DNA from: Methanomicrobiales archaeon | GTDB taxonomy: Archaea > Halobacteriota > Methanomicrobia > Methanomicrobiales > JACTUA01 | Direction of reading: 5' to 3' | Assembly (NCBI GenBank): GCA_028678905.1 | Contig: JAJRCO010000015.1 | Location: 1-27,602 of the forward strand | DNA: 27,602 bases | Part shown: positions 15,322 through 23,401 of the stretch, piece by piece | Numbering within the stretch: the stretch's first letter is position 1 | Layout of the letters: every line of letters starts with the position of its first letter | Position numbers and translations under genes: made by a program | The notes under the pieces: model-generated | What the model saw: the letters and a program-made list of their open reading frames with translations, nothing else | Databases searched by the model: none | What the model was told of the DNA's origin: nothing

Positions 15322-15798
15322 TCAGGCGAGGGTCATCTCCTTCTGCCGCTTTAAGGTAAAGATAGAGACCGGTCCCTTCTCCCCCTGGACCCTGTCTACC
15401 CTCAGCACATGGATCTCATCGGAAGAAACCCAGGTGAAGGTGAAGGTGGCAGAGATCTGTTTCCCTTCCTGGATGCCGTTCCACTCCAGAACCAGGGTAT
15501 TTTCGTCCTTCCATCTCCCGGTCTGTTCACGCCCTTCCTCCCGCGAGTTAACGCAGAAGAGGTGGACCTTGTTATCCTGGTTGTCCACCCACCAGAACTC
15601 GCCCTCCTCATAAGGGTCCGTATCCGGAATGGAAAGACCAAATTCGGCGAATATCGCGTGACCCTGCGCGGTTTCTTTTGCAAGGAGTATTCCCATCCCC
15701 GTAACCTTCGGCCCGCCGAGTTTGGTCCGGGTGAGTTCGACATCCCACAGCCCGATTAGCTTCCGCTTCAGCCGCTCTATCTCTTTTGAAGATTCCAT
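15322..15798 (-). CDS. uncharacterised small beta-rich protein
   Basis: A 158-aa protein I cannot assign to a named family. It starts with a charged helix (ESSKEIERLKRKLIG), followed by LWDVEL and a series of short alternating strands rich in W, F and V: GEFWWVDNQDNKVHLFCVN, GRWKDENTLVLEWNG, ATFTFTWVSSDEIHVLRV. The strand pattern resembles lipocalin-like or DUF1579-like small beta barrels, but this is only a resemblance. There is no signal peptide or membrane helix. A TATA box TTTTTATAG lies about 31 nt upstream of ATG 15798. It ends 173 nt before the next gene on the same strand. Confidence 0.65.
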   Translation of the reverse strand: MESSKEIERLKRKLIGLWDVELTRTKLGGPKVTGMGILLAKETAQGHAIFAEFGLSIPDTDPYEEGEFWWVDNQDNKVHLFCVNSREEGREQTGRWKDENTLVLEWNGIQEGKQISATFTFTWVSSDEIHVLRVDRVQGEKGPVSIFTLKRQKEMTLA

Positions 15799-15824
15799 CG
15801 TGCGAGAGCACTACACCGGTCCAG

Positions 15825-15834
15825 CTATAAAAAT
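15825..15834 (-). promoter_or_regulatory. TATA box of the 158-aa gene
   Basis: The minus strand reads AATTTTTATAGC about 31 nt upstream of ATG 15798, so the transcript would have almost no leader. Confidence 0.5.
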
Positions 15835-15857
15835 TGTCGCCTTGAGAAGCGAAGTGG

Positions 15858-15865
15858 AAAAAAAA
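15858..15865 (-). terminator. oligo-T terminator after the aldo/keto reductase remnant
   Basis: A T8 tract on the minus strand, flanked on both sides by CCAC, lies about 50 nt past the reductase stop. Confidence 0.45.
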
Positions 15866-15913
15866 GTGGAGTAAATCTCTATCTGGACTCTCTTAATCCA
15901 CAATGCGCGTACT

Positions 15914-16838
15914 CTACGGACAAAATCCCAGCCACTGGGGATGGGTGTAGGTCGAATCATACTGGTGTGTCGTCTTGTAGGGTTCGAAGGCCCCCTTCCG
16001 GGCGGCACGGGCAGTTTTTGCCAGGAGCGCCTTCACCTGATCTGGATCCAGCGGCCGGAAAATCCTTGCCGCTTCAAGAGCCTGTTCCAGCATTGCCATC
16101 GAGTTGCATCCGGTGATCATCACACTCGTGGGCAGATTCATGGCATACTGGAGGCACTCGAGAGGCGTTACCAGCCCGCTTTCGAGAACGTGCCCGTTGC
16201 CGAGCGGTTTCATCCCGATGACCCTATCTCTTCCTCTATCAGAACCGGCAGGACTTTCCGTTCGAAGCTCTCAAAATGGGCATCCATCATATTCAGGGAC
16301 ATCTGGACCGTATCGAACCGGAAATGATGAGCCGCCGCTGTATCCAGCATCTTCAGATGAATGTCCGGACTCTTGTGTCCGGTAAAGCCGATGTAGCGGA
16401 TTTTTCCCACCTCCTTCGCCTCGAGAGCTGCCTCTATCGCTCCTCCTTCCGCAAAAACCCTCTCCGGATCATCCAGATAGATGATCTCGGGGAACTGGAG
16501 GAGATCGATGTACCCGGTCTGCAGGCGCCCCAGGGAATCCTCGATCTGGTAGGCGGCCGATTCTCGATCTCGTCCGTCTATCTTGGTCATCAGGAATATG
16601 CGTTCACGATATCCATTCCGGAGCGCTTTTCCCATCCGGATCTCACTCTGCCCCTCATTGTAGTCCCAAGAATTGTCCATAAAGTCGATCCCGCTATCGA
16701 TTGCGGTGCGGATGATGCGGATACTCTCCTGTTCCGATAATTCCGGAAAACCCAGGTGAAATCCACCAAGTCCCACTATGGACACCATTTCGCCGGTGCG
16801 TCCAGCTGTCTTTTGGGAATTTCATCGGCGGTTCGCAT
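15914..16838 (-). pseudogene. aldo/keto reductase, two frameshifts
   Basis: Three minus-strand frames join into one archaeal aldo/keto reductase of about 308 aa. Frame one starts at ATG 16838 (MRTADEIPKRQL). One missing base near 16805 separates it from GRTGEMVSIVGLGGFHLG. Another near 16217 separates VLPVLIEEEIG from VIGMKPLGNGHVLESG. The middle part has DNSWDYNEGQSEIRMGKAL and FLMTKIDGR, carrying the family's Asp, Tyr and Lys, then GYIDLLQFPEI and GKIRYIGFTGHKSPD. The last part ends with a lysine- and arginine-rich tail. The family reduces carbonyls with NAD(P)H. Adding one G at each G-run would restore the frame, so it is either a young pseudogene or carries sequence errors. A TATA-like ATCTTTTTAT lies at 16881-16890. 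Confidence 0.82.
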
Positions 16839-16961
16839 GCTATCTCTGGTCGACATCGCAGAGTGGCTAATTCACCTGCCATAAAAAGATGGCACTGGAT
16901 GCGAGGGTAGACCGGACGAATTTCCAGGTCAGGAGAAAAGGACGAAAGGCCTATTCTGCCG

Positions 16962-19900
16962 TCACACCGCGGTTTTCTGTTCTGCCTTGCTCGACCACCC
17001 GATGATCTTTTCCCGATCAGGGTGGTACTCCCGGAACTGCTTCAGGGAAATGGTGAGGTCCCGAGTGAAGGCGAAATAACCTACCTGGGAATTCCTGCAG
17101 AGGTTCAGGGCCATGTCCATCAAACCCCGCGGATCGGGCCGGGCCTCCCCGAGCCAGATATGCAGAATGTTTCCTCCGTCCACGATAGGGAAAAATACAT
17201 GCTCGATCTCGATCCGTCGGGTAAGCGGAACATTGGCGCAGGGAGCTACGTGGGTCCCGTTCGTGTAGTAGATGGGGAGATCCCGTGTTTTGTGGCATTC
17301 CTGGAGCGCCTGATCGAGGTTCCCTTTGATCACCTGCCGGGCATGCTCGCGGAATCGTGCATCGAGCAGGTCGGCAACCGCAAAGCGTTGTCCCGTGGTC
17401 TCGGCGGGAGTGCGGGCGATGGCGATAGTCATCTTGTGGCGACGCGAGAGTTCCTGTGCGTACAGTTCCATCTCGGTCATCGCCCGGATAGCGAGTGCAA
17501 ACGCCGCCTTCGACTCATGCAACTGGCAGCCGGTATGATGTTGCACCATCTCGTTCACCCCCACTACCCCAATGGTGTACACCAGGTTATCAAGATCCAC
17601 CGCCACCGCACCCCGTTCGCCGGTGTTCGGGTCCTTGGGCCGCTGCATGGCAAAGGGCATCCGTCCATGCGACCGGATGATGTCCATCCATCGCCGTTTC
17701 ACCTGGAAGACCTCCACCGCGATGTCCATCAGCGCCTTGAGCTCGACGAAAAGGCGGTCGTCTTGTTTCTCTGCCCGATAGGCCGCACGGGGACAATTGA
17801 TGGAAACCACCTGCCAGGAACCCATGGAAAAGTGAAGTCCATCGGTAAAGTTCATCTTCTCCTCGAACCGGTGATCTGCCGCCGCTGTGGAGGAGAACTG
17901 GTAAGCGCAGCACTGATAGCAGGAGATCCCCTCACCTGCTCCCCGGTAGGGGGGGATCTGGTTATCGTAATAAGGGGTCCCATATTTGGAGGCAAGATCA
18001 AAGGTCATCAGGTAGAGGTCACGATAGGTGGGAAGATCCGGATGCTGGGCATTGAACTCCTCCTGTTCATGCAGGAAGTCCGGTTCGATGCTGATCTCGG
18101 GTTTGGGGAAGCTGAAGGGTTTACCCCAATAATCTCCTTCCAGCATCACCTCCATCAGGGCCCGGAAGAGAAGTCGCACCTCGCGCTCGAACTCCGCGTA
18201 GGTGCGTACTGGTGCCTGTTTGCCATCCCAGACCTTGCCTTTATAGATGCAGGCGCGATCCCTCCAGAGCGTGGGGACACCCGGAGTGAGCTGTACCGAG
18301 GAGAAGACCAGCTGACCTCCCCGGGCGACCATCATCTGGGTCATCTCGTACACAAACATCTGCATCAGCTGCTTGATGGCGTCGTAGGGCATCCCCTCAA
18401 AGTAGGGAGCGAGGAAGGTGAGGAAGTTGTAGTAGCCCTGCCCGCCGGCGAAATTGGTTTGGGCCGATCCGAGCGCCTTCACCGCATGGAGGATGGCCAC
18501 CTCCGCACGTCGGGCCGGTCCGGCCACGGAGGCCTTGGTCCCGTTTCCATCAGGCATCAGGCCGTAGTAGAAGAAATAGCGGAGGTCCCAGTCCTGACAG
18601 TTGTGGACGAGGAGGCCATCGGACGCATAGAACAGGTGGCTCTCTTCTTCCGGATCACCTTCCAGAAAGAGGTCATAGACATAGGTGCCCGCGGGAGATA
18701 GCGGTTTGACCGCTGTAACATATTCCCCTTCCTCCTTCTCGCCGGCCGGATGGAACGCGGTCAGGAACCGGTCGATATGGTCCTGGCGGGAGTCATTGAA
18801 ATGCGCCCAACGGGAGAAGGTCCGGATATTCGCCACTCCGTCCAGCTGCAGGCGGTACAGGGTGGTGCGTTCCTCCTCACTATACATCTCCACGATGTGC
18901 GGATGCATTCCCAGCGCAGATAGAAGCAACGACAGTTCCTGCCGCAGGGTTTCCGAAGTCGTGGTGTAGTTGACGATGCAGTCCGATTTTTCCGGGCGGT
19001 AATATGCCGATCCGTCCCCGGTGAACAGCGCAGAAAGGAACTCGATGAGCAGGTCATCTGCGAAGTGCCAGACCAACCAGGGAAGGCATTTGTGCTGTGA
19101 TCCTTCCTGGATCCCGAGTACGTAACGGAAGAACAGCCAGACCAGTTTTCCCCCGAAAAACACCTTCGTAGCCCGGTTCTGTTCCACCGGAACCCCGTAG
19201 ATCTCGGTACAGTCGTGCCCGCCACCGACACGGGTTGCGTAGCAGTGGAACGACGCATATGCATCGGCCATCACCACTCCGGACTGGTGATTCTCGGTGA
19301 TGGCCAGATTGAACGTGCTTCCTGGGACAGCCTCGTAGTTTCCCTCCGAGATGAAATAGCCGAGAAGCCGGGCCAGTTCACGGGTAATGGGAAGAACCAC
19401 CGGCAGTTCATGGGGGCTTCCCTCTACCCCGATCCAGGCATCGCCATAGGAATCGACGGCAAACTGTTTGCATAGGTCGATAAATATCGATAGTGGCATG
19501 ACCCCCCGGGTATACCACTGCTTCCGGTGTTCGATCCCGAGTGCCCGGGACAGGGCAGCGTAACTACCTTCGCGGTTGCGCAATTCCTCGAAGAGGAGAC
19601 GCAGTCCACGCACATAGACACCGGCCAGCTGTTCCCGGGGAACCGAACGGGCGAACTCCTGCACCAGGTCAAGGGAATGCTCCGGAGGGCCCCGCAGGTC
19701 GCCAGTCTCACCGAGACCATACAGCCGGTCTCCCACGCGTATCTCTCCGGCCATGCGCACGACCATTTGCTGTTCCAGCACCGGGATGCGGTGCTCCCGG
19801 GTCACCTTCAGGCTCTTGCCGGTGGAGGTCTCCAGGCAGAGTAGTTCGTCCGGACCTACTGGTCGGCGGGTAGCCTTGCTCACCTTCCGGTACCCCTTCG

Positions 19901-20573
19901 GAGTGAGTACCGAAAGCTGCAAAGGATAGCTGACATCTCCGGAAAAGGGAAGGTCATCGAGGCAGATGGTGTGGTGCCTCCCATAGTTCAGGACCGGGAT
20001 CACCGTCGTTCCGTCCATACAAAAAGGACGGGTACCGAAATATTCCAGGTCATGGATGTGCAGGTCGCCGGTGAGATGGTAGTCCGCAAGGACCGGGGGC
20101 AGCTGAAGGAGGTACTGCTCCTTACTGATCTTGTCGGCTTTCTTTTTGTGGGAAGTCTCAGCATTCTCCTGGAGGTTGGCATTGTCATGCGCTTCAAAGC
20201 CTCTTCCCACATCGATCAGGTGGGCATCGTAGACCGGCGTTCCCACCCGGGTACTTACATTGCGGTACTCTACCATGCCCCCTTCCAGGAGCATTATATT
20301 CACGATCTCGCGGATGAGGGGGCCGCTCAGGGCTTTCAGTCCCAGCCTCTGGATGTGCTGCTCTACCTTTTTGGCGACGATATCTGCACGGTCCCCATCG
20401 ATCCCCTCCTTGCCGTAGAACGTCTCAACCAGCTTCGTCTCCTGTAGGAGCTGGCGTACGATCCGCTCGCGGTCCCACTCAATGATGTGCCCGTCCGAAG
20501 TGCGGACCTTGGGCATGGCCGGGATAAAGATACCGTCAAGAGTGGTCTGTTTGGTTGGCGGGGGTGCGGTCAC
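16962..20573 (-). CDS. nrdD: anaerobic (class III) ribonucleoside-triphosphate reductase with intein
   Basis: A 1203-aa precursor. Removing the 474-aa intein leaves 729 aa, near normal for NrdD, which reduces ribonucleoside triphosphates to deoxyribonucleotides without oxygen. An ATP-cone lies at about 22-115 (KVRTSDGHIIEWDRERIVRQ). HIHDLEYFGTRPF leads into C659 (CQDWDLRYF), a conserved catalytic-region cysteine. The finger-loop cysteines are C885, C888 and C889 (GISCYQCC). The C-terminus is odd: GYFAFTRDLT (1165-1174) is followed by only 29 residues with no cysteine, so the zinc CxxC pairs are missing, and no clear RxxGY glycyl-radical motif is present. KIIGW (G1192) is the only similar site. 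It starts with ATG overlapping nrdH; no nrdG activase is in the window. Confidence 0.93.
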   Translation of the reverse strand: MTAPPPTKQTTLDGIFIPAMPKVRTSDGHIIEWDRERIVRQLLQETKLVETFYGKEGIDGDRADIVAKKVEQHIQRLGLKALSGPLIREIVNIMLLEGGMVEYRNVSTRVGTPVYDAHLIDVGRGFEAHDNANLQENAETSHKKKADKISKEQYLLQLPPVLADYHLTGDLHIHDLEYFGTRPFCMDGTTVIPVLNYGRHHTICLDDLPFSGDVSYPLQLSVLTPKGYRKVSKATRRPVGPDELLCLETSTGKSLKVTREHRIPVLEQQMVVRMAGEIRVGDRLYGLGETGDLRGPPEHSLDLVQEFARSVPREQLAGVYVRGLRLLFEELRNREGSYAALSRALGIEHRKQWYTRGVMPLSIFIDLCKQFAVDSYGDAWIGVEGSPHELPVVLPITRELARLLGYFISEGNYEAVPGSTFNLAITENHQSGVVMADAYASFHCYATRVGGGHDCTEIYGVPVEQNRATKVFFGGKLVWLFFRYVLGIQEGSQHKCLPWLVWHFADDLLIEFLSALFTGDGSAYYRPEKSDCIVNYTTTSETLRQELSLLLSALGMHPHIVEMYSEEERTTLYRLQLDGVANIRTFSRWAHFNDSRQDHIDRFLTAFHPAGEKEEGEYVTAVKPLSPAGTYVYDLFLEGDPEEESHLFYASDGLLVHNCQDWDLRYFFYYGLMPDGNGTKASVAGPARRAEVAILHAVKALGSAQTNFAGGQGYYNFLTFLAPYFEGMPYDAIKQLMQMFVYEMTQMMVARGGQLVFSSVQLTPGVPTLWRDRACIYKGKVWDGKQAPVRTYAEFEREVRLLFRALMEVMLEGDYWGKPFSFPKPEISIEPDFLHEQEEFNAQHPDLPTYRDLYLMTFDLASKYGTPYYDNQIPPYRGAGEGISCYQCCAYQFSSTAAADHRFEEKMNFTDGLHFSMGSWQVVSINCPRAAYRAEKQDDRLFVELKALMDIAVEVFQVKRRWMDIIRSHGRMPFAMQRPKDPNTGERGAVAVDLDNLVYTIGVVGVNEMVQHHTGCQLHESKAAFALAIRAMTEMELYAQELSRRHKMTIAIARTPAETTGQRFAVADLLDARFREHARQVIKGNLDQALQECHKTRDLPIYYTNGTHVAPCANVPLTRRIEIEHVFFPIVDGGNILHIWLGEARPDPRGLMDMALNLCRNSQVGYFAFTRDLTISLKQFREYHPDREKIIGWSSKAEQKTAV
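18600..20021 (-). mobile_element. LAGLIDADG intein in NrdD
   Basis: This segment encodes precursor residues C185-N658 (474 aa), spliced out after translation. The N-terminal splice residue is C185 (CMDGTTVIPV) and block B is TREH (258-261). Two dodecapeptide motifs of a homing endonuclease are seen: LARLLGYFISEG (401-411) and LIEFLSALFTGDG (509-521). Block F is YVYDLFLEGD. The end is LLVHN, followed by extein cysteine C659. All splicing residues look intact (N-terminal Cys, His-Asn, +1 Cys), so it should be active. It lies directly before a catalytic-region cysteine of the host enzyme. Confidence 0.93.
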
Positions 20574-20851
20574 TGCTGGTCACCCGGGAAGATACCGGAG
20601 AGCGCATCCTTCCTGATGTCGCCCCGCATAAACAGGTCTGCGGAGGTGAAGAACCGGTCACCGATGCGCAAGACGGGCGCCTCACGCACAAATACTCCAT
20701 TCAGCCGCAGCTCGGTGAGCGGACCCGCCGTACCCATATCCTCTTCCCGATAAGGAATATTATTTTCCTGCAGATATTCCTTGAGAAGCTCGCAATGAGG
20801 ACAGTCTTCCAAAGTATAGATTGTTACCGGTGATATCCCCGAAGTCACCAT
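20570..20851 (-). CDS. nrdH: NrdH-like glutaredoxin/thioredoxin
   Basis: A 93-aa redoxin with the CPHC active site at residues 17-20 (VTIYTLEDCPHCELLKEYL). A beta-alpha-beta pattern follows (NIPYREEDMG … APVLRIGDRFFTSADL). It probably supplies electrons to the adjacent ribonucleotide reductase, as proposed for methanogen class III enzymes that use NrdH-type reductants rather than formate. ATG 20851 is preceded by GGAGG (20858-20862). Its end overlaps the nrdD start by 4 nt (ATGA). It is divergent from thpR, 51 bp away. Confidence 0.9.
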   Translation of the reverse strand: MVTSGISPVTIYTLEDCPHCELLKEYLQENNIPYREEDMGTAGPLTELRLNGVFVREAPVLRIGDRFFTSADLFMRGDIRKDALSGIFPGDQQ

Positions 20852-20865
20852 ATCCAGCCTCCATT

Positions 20866-20880
20866 GATTATCATTATAGG
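20866..20880. promoter_or_regulatory. compact divergent promoter nrdH / thpR
   Basis: Only 51 bp separate the two start codons. TGATTATCATTATAGG reads as a TATA-like element on both strands. For thpR it is centred about 28 nt before ATG 20903, fitting a leaderless transcript; for nrdH it leaves room for a short leader with GGAGG. Confidence 0.4.
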
Positions 20881-20902
20881 TACGGCAACACTATTCTGTT
20901 TG

Positions 20903-21445
20903 ATGGTGAGAATTTTTATTGCTATTGATTTGCCCTCTCCAATCAGAGAACGAATCAGGGAATGTCAGGAAGCTCTCTCCGCCACTGAGGCGAAACTGAC
21001 CCTGGTAAATGCGGAGAGCGCTCACATCACCCTGAAGTTTATTGGAGAGGTCGATCCTTCCCAGCTGGATCCGATCGGCTCGGCACTCTGCACCATCCGT
21101 TTTCCGGCTTTCGATTTTGAGGTGCGGGGCATCGGGGCAAACAACCTGCGCTCCCCCCGCGTAGTCTGGGGAAACGTGAAGGACGGGGGGGAGTGTGCCC
21201 GGCTTCATCGGCAGATAGAAGAGGTCCTCGTTCCCTTCGGTGTTCCGAAAGAGAACCGAGCCTTCACCCCTCATGTTACTCTTGCCCGGGTGAGGAGACC
21301 TCATCCATCCCTGCTGCCGGCACTTCGCCACTTCGCCGAAGAATACCTCGGAAAGGGAGAGGCCTGCTGCATCAGACTTAAAAAGAGCACACTCCTTCCC
21401 TCTGGGCCGCGGTACGAAGATCTGTTCGAGGTCATGAGTGTATGA
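20903..21445 (+). CDS. thpR: RNA 2',3'-cyclic phosphodiesterase
   Basis: A 180-aa 2H phosphoesterase with both catalytic motifs: HIT at residues 41-43 (HITLKFIGEV) and HVT at 124-126 (FTPHVTLARV). The family hydrolyses 2',3'-cyclic phosphates on RNA. A longer frame from 20864 exists, but ATG 20903 (MVRIFIAIDLP) matches the family's N-terminus. No ribosome site is visible, and a TATA-like element sits at leaderless distance. It overlaps cca by 4 nt, an association consistent with RNA 3'-end metabolism. Confidence 0.93.
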   Translation: MVRIFIAIDLPSPIRERIRECQEALSATEAKLTLVNAESAHITLKFIGEVDPSQLDPIGSALCTIRFPAFDFEVRGIGANNLRSPRVVWGNVKDGGECARLHRQIEEVLVPFGVPKENRAFTPHVTLARVRRPHPSLLPALRHFAEEYLGKGEACCIRLKKSTLLPSGPRYEDLFEVMSV

Positions 21446-22812
21446 GGACTCCCCTGGAACAATCGATATTGATACAGATCCGTCCCGAAAAAGCAGATCG
21501 GGATCGTATTCTCGCCGTAGCCCGGAGGCTGGTGGCCGCGGTGGACCAGAGCGGGATCGCCGAGGGTATGGTAGTCGGATCGGTGGCCCGCGATACCTGG
21601 CTCAATGGCGACCGGGACCTGGACGTCTTCATGCTTTTTGACCCCTCACTCCCCAGGGTTGAACTGGAGGAGAAGGGGCTTACGCTCGCCCGCTCCATCG
21701 CATCCGTATATGGTAAGCGGTACCAGGAGAAATACGCGGAGCATCCCTACATCAATGCCCTGGTGGATGGCCTGGATGTGGATCTGGTCCCCTGCTACCG
21801 GGTAGCCAGCCCCCATCAAATCCAGAGTGCGGTGGACCGAACTCCCTTTCACACCCGTTACATCAGCGAGCGGATCGGACCTTACACCGATGATGTGCTG
21901 CTTCTGAAGCAGTTTGCGAAGACGGGAGGCTATTACGGGTCAGACCAGATGACCGAAGGCTTTGCAGGTTACCTGTGCGAACTGCTCATCTATCAATACA
22001 AGGGATTCACCCCCCTGCTGGAAGCGGCCTCCCGCTGGAAAAGGTACACCGTCATCGACATCGAGAAGATCGCAGAGAAGGAGTTTGAAGATCCCCTTGT
22101 GGTGATCGATCCGGTGGATCCAAAGAGGAACGTCGCGGCCTCGGTCTCCGCGGCCCAGAAATTTTCCTTTGTGGAGATGGCCAGAGGATACCTGGAGCGA
22201 CCGTCCGCCGGATTCTTTACTTTGATGGAGGAGCCGCCGCTGCCTCAGGAGGAGTTCGCAGAGATCCTGGCGGACCGAGGGACCTTCCTCTACTGCATTC
22301 TGCTGCGCACACCCTCCCTGATTCCGGACATCGTGGTGCCTCAGCTAAGGAAGAGTATGGCCGCTCTGCAGGGGCTTCTGGAGAGAAATGGATTCGTGGT
22401 GAACCGATCGGACTACTGCATGCAGGAACGGCTGAGCATGATGGTGTTTGAACTGCTGGTCGACCGTCTTCCGACAGTCCACCGCCACGCAGGACCGCCG
22501 GTGTGGGAGAGGGACAATGCGCTGAAATTTTTAACCAAAGAGCGCCCCCACCTCTATGCCGGTCCATTCATCGAGGATGGCATCTACGTCGTGGAGATCG
22601 CCCGGCGGCACACCTCCGCACGCACACTCCTTTCCTCTTCCGAGATCCTTGAGACCGGCCTGGGGAAGCATGTCAAATTGTCCCTGGAAGAAGGCTGGGA
22701 AGTGCGGGAGGGAACAGATTGCTGGCAGGAAGACTTCTCTTCTTTCCTGGGAGGATTCCTGAAGAAATTGTCCCCCCTGACCCGCATCCGGAAAATGGAG
22801 GGTGAGGAATGA
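21442..22812 (+). CDS. cca: CCA-adding tRNA nucleotidyltransferase, archaeal class I
   Basis: A 456-aa enzyme that adds or repairs the CCA end of tRNAs. That is consistent with neither tRNA gene in this window encoding CCA. The nucleotidyltransferase signature GSVARDTWLNGDRDLDVF occupies residues 46-63, with metal ligands D59 and D61. The third carboxylate is in LDVDLVP near D112-D114. The tail domain with TDDVLLLKQFAKTGGYYGSD follows, as in the archaeal enzymes. ATG 21442 overlaps thpR; the stop overlaps the start of the TPR gene. Length is normal for the class. Confidence 0.96.
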   Translation: MRTPLEQSILIQIRPEKADRDRILAVARRLVAAVDQSGIAEGMVVGSVARDTWLNGDRDLDVFMLFDPSLPRVELEEKGLTLARSIASVYGKRYQEKYAEHPYINALVDGLDVDLVPCYRVASPHQIQSAVDRTPFHTRYISERIGPYTDDVLLLKQFAKTGGYYGSDQMTEGFAGYLCELLIYQYKGFTPLLEAASRWKRYTVIDIEKIAEKEFEDPLVVIDPVDPKRNVAASVSAAQKFSFVEMARGYLERPSAGFFTLMEEPPLPQEEFAEILADRGTFLYCILLRTPSLIPDIVVPQLRKSMAALQGLLERNGFVVNRSDYCMQERLSMMVFELLVDRLPTVHRHAGPPVWERDNALKFLTKERPHLYAGPFIEDGIYVVEIARRHTSARTLLSSSEILETGLGKHVKLSLEEGWEVREGTDCWQEDFSSFLGGFLKKLSPLTRIRKMEGEE

Positions 22813-23302
22813 ACAAGGATACTCGAATCGCAGAAACATGGTTCCACATGGGCACTTATCTGGCGTCAGTGGGACGTTACGAGCAGGCTATCGGCTGTTT
22901 CCACCGGATGCGGGCCGAGGAAAATGTTCCCCGATCCTGGATCGGAGAGGCGTACTGCCTGGACCGGCTCGGTCGTTCCACAGAAGCGATGGGATGCAGT
23001 GAAAAGGCTCTGAGACTGGATCCTTCCGATACGGACAGCCTGTTTATGAAAGGAAAAGCACTGGCCCACCTGGGCCAGTTTGAGGCGGCCCTCCAGATCC
23101 TCACCTCGTTGACGCATCTCGATGCGGCCCATTCTGGGGGCTTTGACCAGGCGATTGTGATCAATCCCCGAGACGCTTCCGCCTGGATGGACAAGGGAAA
23201 ATGCCTGCAGAACTGAACCTTTCGGATCGGGCAGAAGAATGTTTCGAAGTGGTCCGGAGACTCCGCGCCGCCATGAGCTCGCCATTATCGTATAGAACGT
23301 AA
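22809..23302 (+). pseudogene. TPR-repeat protein with a late frameshift
   Basis: The intact frame runs from ATG 22809 (overlapping cca) to TGA 23214-23216, 135 aa. It contains TPR units: AETWFHMGTYLASVGRYEQA, GEAYCLDRLGRSTEAM, FMKGKALAHLGQFEAAL and SAWMDKGKCLQN. The last unit stops mid-helix. The pattern resumes in another frame: LNLSDRAEECFEVVRRLR, then a stop at 23302. One extra C near 23214 would rejoin them into about 164 aa. The shortened form may still fold and function, so calling it a pseudogene is tentative. TPR proteins are interaction scaffolds; the partner is unknown. Confidence 0.65.
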
Positions 23303-23401
23303 TTTTCAGGAATAGCAGAGGGGAGAAGAAGGGATTGCTCCTCCCGCAGGGGGGCCACGAATCGGTCACAACCCTGGCATAACTCCGTCTATAACTTCAG
23401 G

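Noticed and set aside
14381..15613. 410-codon plus-strand frame across the DUF1786 and 158-aa genes
   Set aside because: It is antisense to two better supported genes and spans the gap between them; composition is that of a shadow frame.
17022..18701. 559-codon plus-strand frame antisense to nrdD
   Set aside because: It is complementary to conserved nrdD coding sequence and shows no domain of its own.
23161..23369. Minus-strand frames between the TPR gene and the FrhB-like gene
   Set aside because: They overlap the resumed TPR frame or lie in the short convergent gap, without domain or start signals.
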